64,000 nt of DNA, from assembly GCA_963677625.2 (NCBI GenBank), contig CAXXSW010000007.1, forward strand, positions 868,001-932,000. Reading direction: 5' to 3'. The translations under genes and the position numbers were made by a program. The stretch comes from UBA1351 sp963677625 (lineage in GTDB: Bacteria; Bacillota; Clostridia; Lachnospirales; Vallitaleaceae). The notes beneath the pieces are model-generated. The model was given only the letters and a program-made list of their open reading frames with translations. It ran no database searches and had not been told where the DNA came from. Position 1 is the stretch's first letter; every line of letters begins with the position of its first letter. Of the stretch, positions 18,113 to 25,608 are shown in pieces.

Positions 18113-18388
18113 ATGAGCTATTTGAATGCTGAGATCATTCTTCCAAAGGAACTGGTCCAAGTAATCCAAAAATATATTGATGGTGAAACAATTTACATAC
18201 CCAAGCGAGGGGATAACCATAAATCTTGGGGGAGCCAGACGGATACGAAGAAAGTAATGGCTTTAAGGAATCGGAATATATTTATGGAATATGAGACAGG
18301 CCAATCAGTAAGTTTTTTGGCTGAAAAATATTTTTTATCTGAGAAGAGTATATATCGTATTATTTTAAATCAAAGAAAATGTGGATAA
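18113..18388 (+). CDS. CD3324 family protein
   Basis: A 91-residue protein of the CD3324 family, common in Clostridia and of unknown function. The N-terminal part contains LPKELVQVIQKYIDGETIYIPK and KSWGSQTDTKK. The C-terminal half (about 50-85) looks like a helix-turn-helix (YETGQSVSFLAEKYFLSEKSIYRII), suggesting DNA binding. AGGAGG at 18101-18106 fixes ATG 18113. It follows an 8-codon leader ORF and alternative hairpins. It ends in its own terminator, so it is a single-gene unit. Confidence 0.85.
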   Translation: MSYLNAEIILPKELVQVIQKYIDGETIYIPKRGDNHKSWGSQTDTKKVMALRNRNIFMEYETGQSVSFLAEKYFLSEKSIYRIILNQRKCG

Positions 18389-18391
18389 TGA

Positions 18392-18430
18392 ATTGAGCGT
18401 TAACATTTAGTTGTTGACGCTCAATTTTTT
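18392..18430 (+). terminator. Terminator after the CD3324-family gene
   Basis: ATTGAGCGTTAACA and TTGTTGACGCTCAAT form a long stem with loop TTTAG, followed by six T residues, starting four bases after the stop codon. Confidence 0.93.
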
Positions 18431-18605
18431 GACCTAGGAAGGAGGCCAAGCCTCTTTATTCCGTTTATTATTTGTTAATGATAAGGCATTGGTTGATCTA
18501 TAGAAAATAAAGTGAGTCTCAACTTCAATTATAAAAAGAGTTTGAGGTATATATTGTTGTTCTCTCTTAGTATGATAAACATAGATAAAATAAGGAGGAA
18601 ATCAA

Positions 18606-18632
18606 ATGACTGGTGGAATCGTTTTAGCATAG
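18606..18632 (+). CDS. Leader peptide 2 (8 codons)
   Basis: AAGGAGG at 18592-18598, then ATG 18606, MTGGIVLA and TAG. As in leader 1, the last sense codon is Ala, the ORF has eight codons, and the stop codon sits in the 5' arm of a hairpin. The DNA around the stop is conserved between the two loci (TAGCANAGGCTAT). The hydrophobic IVLA end is reminiscent of ribosome-stalling leaders, but that is only an analogy. Confidence 0.58.
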   Translation: MTGGIVLA

Positions 18633-18668
18633 CACAGGCTATGCATAAATAAAATTTAATATGCATAG
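18627..18668 (+). promoter_or_regulatory. Candidate attenuator hairpins upstream of the DUF1062 gene
   Basis: Stem GCATAGC (18627-18633) with GCTATGC (18638-18644), loop ACAG, overlaps the leader stop codon. CTATGCAT (18639-18646) can instead pair perfectly with ATGCATAG (18661-18668). A ribosome at the leader stop would block the first stem and favour the second. Confidence 0.55.
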
Positions 18669-18696
18669 ACCTTTTGAGCTCAAGTGGAGGATCAAA

Positions 18697-19311
18697 ATGA
18701 CCTATGCTAGTCTAAATAAAATAGAAATAAAGGTTGTATCTAAGGGATTGCCGAAAGTAATAAAAAACTGCCCAAAATGCGGTGGTGGGAGTCATTTTAT
18801 CAATACTGGCAAGTTCCGGGTCAATGCCAATAAGAAGTATTTGGATATATGGCTGATTTTTAAATGCGAAAAATGTAAGTCAACATGGAATATGACTTTA
18901 TATGAACGTTTAAATTCAAAGGACATGGATGGTAAGTATTTGAAACGTCTTATGAATAATGATAATGACCTAGCTATGTTTTACGGTTATAATCGTGAGT
19001 GTATTCGAAAAAATGGTGTAAAGATTGATTATAGCGGACTTGTTTACAAGTTGAAGGGACCTGATGTGGATATAATACTTAAAGAAGGGAACCGGGTATG
19101 TATAAGGTTTTGGGCTGAAGAAGAGCTAGCTTGTAAATTAATACATCTTTTGTCCGACTTGCTTCAAATTTCTGCAACAAAAGTAAGGAAGCTTTTTGCA
19201 GATGGTTATATTCAATATCATAATCCTAAGAAATTTCATAAGGAAAAACTAGGCAAAGATATTGAAGTAATTTTAGCAAGTAAAATATGGGAAAGGATCT
19301 ATGATAGTTGA
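18697..19311 (+). CDS. DUF1062 family protein
   Basis: A 204-residue DUF1062 protein. The N-terminal zinc-ribbon-like region has two CxxC pairs (NCPKCGG and KCEKCKSTW, residues about 24-67) and the family hallmark GKFRVNANKKYLDIWL. The C-terminal half is helical, with a segment resembling an S4-like RNA-binding fold (SATKVRKLFADGYIQ). The function of the family is not established. GTGGAGG fixes ATG 18697; the longer frame starting at 18661 overlaps the regulatory hairpin. A leader ORF and alternative stems precede it, and its terminator overlaps the last codons. Confidence 0.88.
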   Translation: MTYASLNKIEIKVVSKGLPKVIKNCPKCGGGSHFINTGKFRVNANKKYLDIWLIFKCEKCKSTWNMTLYERLNSKDMDGKYLKRLMNNDNDLAMFYGYNRECIRKNGVKIDYSGLVYKLKGPDVDIILKEGNRVCIRFWAEEELACKLIHLLSDLLQISATKVRKLFADGYIQYHNPKKFHKEKLGKDIEVILASKIWERIYDS

Positions 19312-19327
19312 TCATAGACCCTTTTTC
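19295..19327 (+). terminator. Terminator overlapping the DUF1062 stop codon
   Basis: GG-TCTATGAT and ATCATAGA-CC pair around AGTTG, followed by CTTTTTC. The stem contains the last codons and the stop of the gene. Confidence 0.88.
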
Positions 19328-19404
19328 TTTCATTACAATTACATAAATGATACAATAGAGGTAGAAAGATTGACTGTCCATCCACTTAAAGTGAGGTGTT
19401 CTAA

Positions 19405-20385
19405 ATGGAACAATACTTAACAAGTGAAATAAGGCATTGGCTTATTACCGGAGATCCGGCCCTTACTTATCTCGTATATAAGGACTTGATTTTTGACGAG
19501 CTCTTAGATGAATTTGGAGATATGAAGGATGCCTGTAAGGCTTTAGCTTATAAACGTCGCCATATGTTAGACAAAGGATGGGTTTTTGACCTATTGTCCA
19601 AACAGAATGAAAATGGACATTGGGGAAGAGGCTTTTATCAGCCCAAATGGGTGAGTTCACATTATACCCTTTTGGATTTGGCTATGTTGGGAAGCCCAAC
19701 AACAGATGGAATAAGAAAGGCTTTGGACTTGATAGTAAGAGAGAATAAGTCAGAAGATGGAGGCGTTAATCCTACCAGAGAAATCAAAGAAAGTGATGTA
19801 TGTATTAACGGTATGTTTTTAACTTATGCCTGTCATTTCGGGCTTGGAGAAGAGAACATTCATTCAGTTGTTGATTTTATTATTGATCAGCATATGGAAG
19901 ATGGTGGATTTAACTGTAGAAAGAATCGATCAGGGGCAAGTCATAGTTCTCTTCATTCAACAATTTGTGTTCTTGAAGGTATAGAAAGTTATTACCGACA
20001 TGATTATAGATATAGGCTGGATGGACTTCTTGATCTTAAGGAAAAAGCTATTGAGTTTATTCTTATGCATCATTTATTTAAGTCAGATAAGACCGGTCAG
20101 GTTATTCATAAGAATTTTACCATGCTTTCTTATCCACCAAGGTGGTATTATGATATCTTAAGAAGCTTGGTGTATTTTGCCAGGGCAGGTGTAGAATATG
20201 ATAGTAGAATGAAGGATGCCCTTGATGTACTTATGGAAAAAAGACGTAAAGACGGAAGATGGCCAGTGCAAAATAAACATCCCGGTCAGGTTCACATTGA
20301 TTTTGAGAGAACAGGGTCAGCTAGTAGGATAAATACATATAGAGCCATCTTAGTTTTAAAGAAATACAGTGGATATATAGTTTAG
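19405..20385 (+). CDS. Alpha/alpha-toroid (prenyltransferase/terpene-cyclase-like) protein
   Basis: A 326-residue cytoplasmic protein with repeated helical units and QDGGF-like turns: NENGHWGRGFYQPKW, SEDGGVNPTRE, MEDGGFNCRKN and KDGRWPVQN. This is the alpha/alpha-toroid pattern shared by squalene cyclases and protein prenyltransferase beta subunits. It lacks the DxDD catalytic motif of cyclases and any signal peptide, so it may be a binding or lyase-like relative rather than a cyclase. A weak ribosome site (GAGGTG) precedes ATG 19405. The acetyltransferase gene follows after 21 bp, so the two form a pair. Function unknown. Confidence 0.75.
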   Translation: MEQYLTSEIRHWLITGDPALTYLVYKDLIFDELLDEFGDMKDACKALAYKRRHMLDKGWVFDLLSKQNENGHWGRGFYQPKWVSSHYTLLDLAMLGSPTTDGIRKALDLIVRENKSEDGGVNPTREIKESDVCINGMFLTYACHFGLGEENIHSVVDFIIDQHMEDGGFNCRKNRSGASHSSLHSTICVLEGIESYYRHDYRYRLDGLLDLKEKAIEFILMHHLFKSDKTGQVIHKNFTMLSYPPRWYYDILRSLVYFARAGVEYDSRMKDALDVLMEKRRKDGRWPVQNKHPGQVHIDFERTGSASRINTYRAILVLKKYSGYIV

Positions 20386-20406
20386 AAGATATTTTGGAGG
20401 TAGGCC

Positions 20407-21012
20407 ATGGGAATAATTAGTATACGACCAATGAAGAAAGAGGATATCAGTCTTGTTTCGCACTTAATCTTCATTAGTTTTTGGCAAAAGATGTTACCAC
20501 TACATGCCCTAACAGAGGAAGAGGCCCTTAGATTGATTGAAGGTCTTATGTTTTCAGACCCTAGATCTATGGGTTATTATTCTGTTGCAACTTTGGATGA
20601 TAAAGTGGTTGGTATGATTAAATTGAAAGAGTTTGAAGATAAGGAAGATTTCATTTTTAACGACCACAAAATGTTATTGAAAATAGGTGTTGTCAAACTT
20701 ATTAAGGCAGGAATACTTTTATCTGCACTTGATACCAAGGTTCAAAAAGGTCACTTGTATGTTGAAATGATAGCAATTGACGAGGGACATCGTGGTCAGG
20801 GAATTGGTAGTAAATTATTGGAGTTTGCCACTAATCGTGGAAAGTCTAGAGATAATATACGTACCATTAGTCTTCATGTTATTGAAAAGAATGTAAAGGC
20901 AAAAGCTCTTTATGAACGGATTGGATTTAGGGCAATTCGGTCTCAATGGAATTCAGTTGTTAAGGGTCTTGGAGGCATTCGAAAAGTATATTTTATGGTT
21001 AAGGACATTTAG
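20407..21012 (+). CDS. GNAT family N-acetyltransferase
   Basis: A 201-residue acetyltransferase. The acetyl-CoA motif A is visible as MIAIDEGHRGQGIGSKLLEFA (RGQGIG pyrophosphate loop), and the C-terminal NVKAKALYERIGF is motif B. The N-terminal half begins with the typical ISIRPMKKEDI. TTGGAGGTAGGCC precedes ATG 20407, 21 bp after the toroid gene, likely cotranscribed. The acceptor is unknown. Confidence 0.9.
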   Translation: MGIISIRPMKKEDISLVSHLIFISFWQKMLPLHALTEEEALRLIEGLMFSDPRSMGYYSVATLDDKVVGMIKLKEFEDKEDFIFNDHKMLLKIGVVKLIKAGILLSALDTKVQKGHLYVEMIAIDEGHRGQGIGSKLLEFATNRGKSRDNIRTISLHVIEKNVKAKALYERIGFRAIRSQWNSVVKGLGGIRKVYFMVKDI

Positions 21013-21041
21013 CTAAAGATATAAAAGTGATGGGATCTTTT

Positions 21042-21362
21042 CTATTTAGGAAAGTGATACCACTTTTGTACGGTGTTTTCTAGAAGATAATAATGTTTGA
21101 TGTAGAAGAGAAAAAGTATAGTCAGTATGAGGTTTAGGACATACAAAAGGACTATTTCCAGAAATAGGGAAGCAACAAATGTAATGACCAAAACCAAACC
21201 TACAAAAATCATAACTAAGAGGTGTATAAGTCTTTCATGTTGCAATTGAGAGACTTTTTGATTATGAAAAATCAAGTCATCTTTTGTGGGAAGATAACCT
21301 TTATTTATTTGTGATTGGATAGTGTCTATCCAGTGATTATGTTCCTTAATAAAGTTTTTCAT
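21042..21362 (-). CDS. Small membrane protein of unknown function
   Basis: 106 residues: an N-terminal soluble stretch of about 42 residues, then two adjacent transmembrane segments (LIHLLVMIFVGLVLVITFVA and IVLLYVLNLILTILFLFYI), and a short tail. Convergent with the acetyltransferase gene. No family recognised; the even hydrophobic pattern and a clean start at 21362 support a real gene. Confidence 0.68.
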   Translation of the reverse strand: MKNFIKEHNHWIDTIQSQINKGYLPTKDDLIFHNQKVSQLQHERLIHLLVMIFVGLVLVITFVASLFLEIVLLYVLNLILTILFLFYIKHYYLLENTVQKWYHFPK

Positions 21363-21600
21363 TTATTAGATTCCTTTAAAGACTTAAGTAGCGTTTTCAA
21401 TAGGTTCTATGTAAATATTACCATTTACCAAAGGACAGTTCAATTAGGAAATGAGTATAGGTGTTAGAATAATGATTTATTGTTAAATCTCTTATTGGTG
21501 GTTTTATGATAGAATAGTGCTAGGAGATAGAAATGTTTTAAGACAAACTTGAAGAAAAAAAGAAGTCATATAAATATGCGGATATACATAAGGAGGCCAT

Positions 21601-22557
21601 ATGAAAATTGGAGTAATCGGAACAGCTCGTATAGCAAAGAAAAGTGTCATACCAGGTATGATGGGTGTAAAAGAAATCATTCCATATGCTATAGCCGGAA
21701 GAAAAAAGGAAAAAGTAGAAGCTTTCAAGGAGGCTTATGGATTTCAAAAAGGCTATGATTCCTATGACCAACTGCTTGAAGATCAGCAACTTGAGGCAGT
21801 ATATATTCCCTTACCTAATGGTATGCACTATGAAATGGTTAAGAAAGCATTATCAAAAGGCCTTCACGTGATATGTGAGAAGCCATTAGCTACCAGTAAG
21901 GAGGAAGTAGAAGACCTTTTTGCACTTGCTGAAAAAAAAGGCCTAGTCTTACAGGAAGCCTTTGCTTATCGTTTAAGTCAGATTCACCAAATTGTTCTTG
22001 AAAAGATCAAAAATGGAAGTATTGGCAAACTCAAATACATTCAAGCTCATTTTACCTTTCCTATGTCAGATTCAAGTAATGTCCGTTTAAGTAGAGAGCT
22101 ATTTGGTGGAGCAACCTATGATGTTGGCTGCTATAATGTTAATCTTATTCGTTATTTAGCTCAAAGTGAACCTATTCAAATTCTTGCCAGTGGCAAGGTG
22201 GATACAGAACTGAAGGTTGATACTGAAAGTACTGCTATATTAACTTTTGAAAATGGTGTTACCGGTATATCTCACTGTTCTTTTGATGAGAGTTTCTCAA
22301 ATGAATATAAGATTATGGGCACTGACGGTAGGATTAGTATTCCACTTGCCTTTAATGCACAAGGAAAAGTAGAACTTCTTTTTGAAAGTGGGTCTGATGT
22401 GAATAAGGAGACTTATGATATCACTGATAACTATCAATTAGAAATGAAACATTTTTATGATTGTGTAAAGGGTAAGACCAAACAGATTGTTAACAAAGAA
22501 GATTCTGTTGCTAATGCAGCGGTTATTGATCAAATTTTGGAACAAATAGGGTATTAA
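21601..22557 (+). CDS. Gfo/Idh/MocA family oxidoreductase
   Basis: A 318-residue NAD(P)-dependent dehydrogenase. Rossmann start KIGVIGTARIAKKSVIPGM, the family motif CEKPLATS (Glu-Lys-Pro, the lysine being catalytic), then the C-terminal alpha/beta substrate domain with GGATYDVGCYNVN. AAGGAGGCC precedes ATG 21601. It stands alone ahead of the arabinose regulon; no operator is seen at its start, so a link to arabinose is not supported. Substrate unknown, probably a sugar or inositol. Confidence 0.88.
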   Translation: MKIGVIGTARIAKKSVIPGMMGVKEIIPYAIAGRKKEKVEAFKEAYGFQKGYDSYDQLLEDQQLEAVYIPLPNGMHYEMVKKALSKGLHVICEKPLATSKEEVEDLFALAEKKGLVLQEAFAYRLSQIHQIVLEKIKNGSIGKLKYIQAHFTFPMSDSSNVRLSRELFGGATYDVGCYNVNLIRYLAQSEPIQILASGKVDTELKVDTESTAILTFENGVTGISHCSFDESFSNEYKIMGTDGRISIPLAFNAQGKVELLFESGSDVNKETYDITDNYQLEMKHFYDCVKGKTKQIVNKEDSVANAAVIDQILEQIGY

Positions 22558-22569
22558 TTTTCAAGCAAC

Positions 22570-22613
22570 TTGCCATGAAAAACCAATGATGTTACAATAC
22601 ACCTGTACGGACA
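22570..22613 (+). promoter_or_regulatory. Promoter with AraR-type operator (binding-protein gene)
   Basis: -35 TTGCCA (22570-22575), exactly 17 bases, -10 TACAAT (22593-22598). Downstream, TGTACGGACA (22604-22613) differs in one base from the TGTACGTACA palindrome found at the araB, araR and araA promoters. A repressor bound here would block initiation or early elongation. Confidence 0.75.
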
Positions 22614-22637
22614 AGTTATTATTGAGAGAAGGTTACT

Positions 22638-23684
22638 ATGAAAAAATGGTTGGGGTTTTACGGTTTATTGGCGCTTATACTGCTTGTGGGGTGCAGTGGA
22701 GCAAATGAAGTTAAGGTAGGTATATCCATGCCTACCAAATCTTCGGAACGTTGGCTTTTAGATGCCAAATATACGGTTAGTGAATTAGAAGAAAAGGGCT
22801 ATGAAGCAGAGATTGCTTTTGCTGAGGACGTGGTTGGTAATCAGGCTTCTCAAATTGAAAGCTTTATTCAGGATGGTGTAGATCTTCTTATTGTTGCGCC
22901 TATTGATTCCGAACCTTTACATCAGGCCTTGCAAAAAGCGGAAGATAAGGGAATTCCTGTTATTTCTTACGATAGATTAATCTTGGATATGGATAGTATC
23001 GATTTTTATGTATCCTTTGATAATTTTCAAGTTGGGGTCTTACAGGGTGAGTATTTGGTGGATTCTTTAGATTTTTCTAACGGGCCTAAGGCTATTGAAT
23101 TGTTTGCAGGATCACCTGATGATAACAATTCCACCCTTCTTTTTGATGGAGCTATGTCAGTTATACGACCTTATATAGAGTCAGGGAATATTGTTGTAGC
23201 CAGTGAACAATATGATATGAAAGAAATATCTACTCTTCGATGGGATAAGATGATTGCAAAAAGTCGAATGACTTCCTTATTAAATCTATATTATCAAGAT
23301 CAAGATATTCACGGAGTTCTGTCACCATATGACGGAATTAGCCGAGGAGTCGTAGAAGCACTTGAGGAATATGGTTATAGTAAGAGTGATATGCCTTTTA
23401 TAACCGGACAGGATGCTGAATCCTTATCTATTAAGAGTATATTGGACCAAAAACAAGGCATGACAGTTTTTAAGGATGTACGTCTACTGGCCAAGGAAGC
23501 AGCGGATATTGCTGAGAAAATTATTGACGATGAATTGGATAGGAGTCAGTATACTACCCTATATAATGGTAAAACAGATGTACCATCGTCTTTTACAGAA
23601 TCTGTGGTTGTTGATGAAAATAACTGGGAAAAGGTTTTAGTGGAATCAGGATATTATAGCTTTGAAGAAATTGTAGGTGACTAA
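22638..23684 (+). CDS. Sugar-binding lipoprotein (periplasmic-binding protein type 1), paralog of 25609-26736
   Basis: A 348-residue lipoprotein (lipobox LLVG-C19) with a two-lobed sugar-binding fold like ChvE and xylose/multiple-sugar binding proteins: KVGISMPTKSSERWLLDA, LLIVAPIDSEPL, VISYDRLI, ELFAGSPDDNNS and ITGQDAE. These blocks are shared with the binding protein at 25609. It has its own promoter with an AraR-type site and its own terminator, with no transporter genes attached. It may feed the ABC transporter encoded 3 kb downstream or act as a receptor. L-arabinose or an arabino-oligosaccharide is the likely ligand, by regulon membership. Confidence 0.88.
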   Translation: MKKWLGFYGLLALILLVGCSGANEVKVGISMPTKSSERWLLDAKYTVSELEEKGYEAEIAFAEDVVGNQASQIESFIQDGVDLLIVAPIDSEPLHQALQKAEDKGIPVISYDRLILDMDSIDFYVSFDNFQVGVLQGEYLVDSLDFSNGPKAIELFAGSPDDNNSTLLFDGAMSVIRPYIESGNIVVASEQYDMKEISTLRWDKMIAKSRMTSLLNLYYQDQDIHGVLSPYDGISRGVVEALEEYGYSKSDMPFITGQDAESLSIKSILDQKQGMTVFKDVRLLAKEAADIAEKIIDDELDRSQYTTLYNGKTDVPSSFTESVVVDENNWEKVLVESGYYSFEEIVGD

Positions 23685-23746
23685 TTGAGAATATGAGCAC
23701 TATCTGGATTTAGGACAGGTAGAAGCTTATAAGTGGATAATGTATC

Positions 23747-23795
23747 AAGAGTTCTGAGTCAGTAAAAATTAAGGTGGTTCAGACTCTTTTATTTT
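23747..23795 (+). terminator. Terminator before the araB promoter
   Basis: AAGAGTTCTGA and TCAGACTCTT pair (one bulge) around a 20-base loop, followed by TTTATTTTT. It insulates the binding-protein gene from the kinase promoter, whose -35 begins five bases later. Confidence 0.85.
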
Positions 23796-23799
23796 TAAC

Positions 23800-23840
23800 T
23801 TGAAATGTACGTACAAATTAAATATAATATACATACAAGT
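23800..23840 (+). promoter_or_regulatory. araB promoter with two AraR-type operators
   Basis: -35 TTGAAA (23800-23805), 17-base spacer, -10 TATAAT (23823-23828). The palindrome TGTACGTACA fills the spacer (23806-23815). A second, weaker copy TATACATACA lies at 23828-23837. Their centres are 22 bp apart, two helical turns, which suits cooperative binding of AraR dimers. Confidence 0.85.
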
Positions 23841-23868
23841 TATCGTGATTAAAGGAGAAGGTATACAA

Positions 23869-25461
23869 ATGATGAAAGATTGGAAAAGGGTTATTGAATC
23901 AGGCCAGGCTGTTGTTGGAATGGAACTTGGCTCCACAAGAATAAAAACAGTTCTTATAGACGGAGACAGTCATGAGCCTATTGCTTCCGGCTCATATGAT
24001 TGGGAGAATCAACTAGTTGATGGATACTGGACCTACAGCATTGATGATATATGGAAAGGAATTCAGGCTAGCTATAAAGACTTAAAGGACTCTATTCTAG
24101 ATACTTATGGCATAAGTATTAAATCGGTGAAAGGTCTCGGCTTTTCTGCTATGATGCACGGATATATGGCTTTTGATGAGAATGATGAATTATTGACCCC
24201 CTTTAGAACCTGGAGAAACAACCTTCAAGGCCAAGCCAGTGAAGAATTAACTGAGCTATTTGCTTATCCAATACCACAGAGGTGGTCTATTGCTCATCTC
24301 TACCAAGCTATGCTTAATAAAGAAGAGCATGTCAAAGATATTTCTTTTTTAACAACACTCGCCGGTTACATCCATTGGAAATTGACAGGTAAAAAGGTTA
24401 TGGGAGTAGGAGAAGCTTCTGGTATGTTCCCAATTGATACAGGAACAGGCTCATATTTTGACCACATGTTAGACCAGTTTGATGAAAAAGCATCTGAATA
24501 CCCATGGAAGATTAGAGATATTATGCCTCAAGTTTTAACAGCTGGTGATAAAGCAGGTAGCCTTACTGAAGCAGGTGCTAAATTGTTGGACCCAAGTGGT
24601 GATCTACAACCCGGTATTCTTTTTTGTCCGCCTGAAGGTGATGCAGGGACAGGAATGGTTGCAACCAATTCAATCAGTCAAAGAACAGGTAATGTATCAG
24701 CAGGTACATCTGTTTTTGCTATGATTGTCCTTGAAAAGGAGTTAAGTCGGGTACATGAAGAAATCGATCAGGTAACAACACCAGATGGCAGTTTGGTTGC
24801 CATGGTTCATTCCAATAACTGTTCATCTAACTTAGATGCGTGGGTTGGTCTTCTTGAAGAGGCTGCAATCACCCTTGGTGCTAATTTTGATAAGGACACC
24901 CTTTATGGAAACTTATATCGAAAAGCTATGGAAGGTGATGTAGATTGCGGTGGTCTTTTATCTATTGGATACCTTTCAGGCGAACATATTACACATTTCA
25001 CTGAAGGACGTCCTCTTTTTGCCAGAAAACCGGAAAGTAAGTTTAATTTGGCTAATTTTGTTCGTGTTAACTTATATACTGCTCTTGGTGCATTGAAGAT
25101 TGGTATGGATATTCTCTTTAAAGAAGAAAAGGTGGAAGTAGATGAAATCTTAGGTCATGGCGGCTTCTTTAAGGTTGAAGGTGTAGGTAACAGAGTTATG
25201 TCTGCTGCTGCCGGAGTTCCTGTTACCTTGATGGAAACAGCTGGTGAAGGTGGTGCTTGGGGTATAGCTGTTCTTGCAGCCTATGCCGCCGGTAAAGGTG
25301 AAGACGAAAGTCTTGGTGATTATCTGGATGAGAAAGTCTTTAAGAATCAATCAACCAAAACTTTTGAACCTATTCCTGAAGAAGTAGCAGGTTTTGAAAG
25401 TTTTATGGAAACCTATAAGAAAGGTCTTGAAGTTGAAAAGGCTGCAGTAGAATATATGTAG
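23869..25461 (+). CDS. araB: FGGY-family sugar kinase, probable L-ribulokinase
   Basis: A 530-residue FGGY carbohydrate kinase: N-terminal phosphate-binding VVGMELGSTRIKTVLIDG, central RTGNVSAGTSVFAM, C-terminal ILGHGGFFKVEGVG and GEGGAWGIAVLAAYA (adenosine site). The sequence is of the xylulokinase-like branch rather than a classical AraB. The L-ribulokinase call therefore rests on the double AraR operator at its promoter and on araA, araD and araR in the same regulon. It would phosphorylate L-ribulose to L-ribulose 5-phosphate, between AraA and AraD. Start ATG 23869 has AAAGGAG upstream; the longer frame would begin inside the promoter. Confidence 0.82.
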   Translation: MMKDWKRVIESGQAVVGMELGSTRIKTVLIDGDSHEPIASGSYDWENQLVDGYWTYSIDDIWKGIQASYKDLKDSILDTYGISIKSVKGLGFSAMMHGYMAFDENDELLTPFRTWRNNLQGQASEELTELFAYPIPQRWSIAHLYQAMLNKEEHVKDISFLTTLAGYIHWKLTGKKVMGVGEASGMFPIDTGTGSYFDHMLDQFDEKASEYPWKIRDIMPQVLTAGDKAGSLTEAGAKLLDPSGDLQPGILFCPPEGDAGTGMVATNSISQRTGNVSAGTSVFAMIVLEKELSRVHEEIDQVTTPDGSLVAMVHSNNCSSNLDAWVGLLEEAAITLGANFDKDTLYGNLYRKAMEGDVDCGGLLSIGYLSGEHITHFTEGRPLFARKPESKFNLANFVRVNLYTALGALKIGMDILFKEEKVEVDEILGHGGFFKVEGVGNRVMSAAAGVPVTLMETAGEGGAWGIAVLAAYAAGKGEDESLGDYLDEKVFKNQSTKTFEPIPEEVAGFESFMETYKKGLEVEKAAVEYM

Positions 25462-25545
25462 TTTAGAAACTTTATTTTATAAGTCCAGTGCTTCATATCA
25501 TAAATTAATCCCTTTTATTGTAAATACTTTTGTTTTCTTGTTTCG

Positions 25546-25560
25546 TATAATGTACGTACA
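25546..25560 (+). promoter_or_regulatory. -10 element and AraR-type operator of the sugar ABC operon
   Basis: TATAAT (25546-25551) runs directly into TGTACGTACA (25551-25560), so a bound repressor would cover the transcription start. No convincing -35 is seen at 16-18 bp. One operator only: nothing similar 22 bp on either side. Confidence 0.75.
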
Positions 25561-25608
25561 AGTTAACAAAAGTATTTTTTTTATTCAAATAACTTTAGGA
25601 GGGAACAA

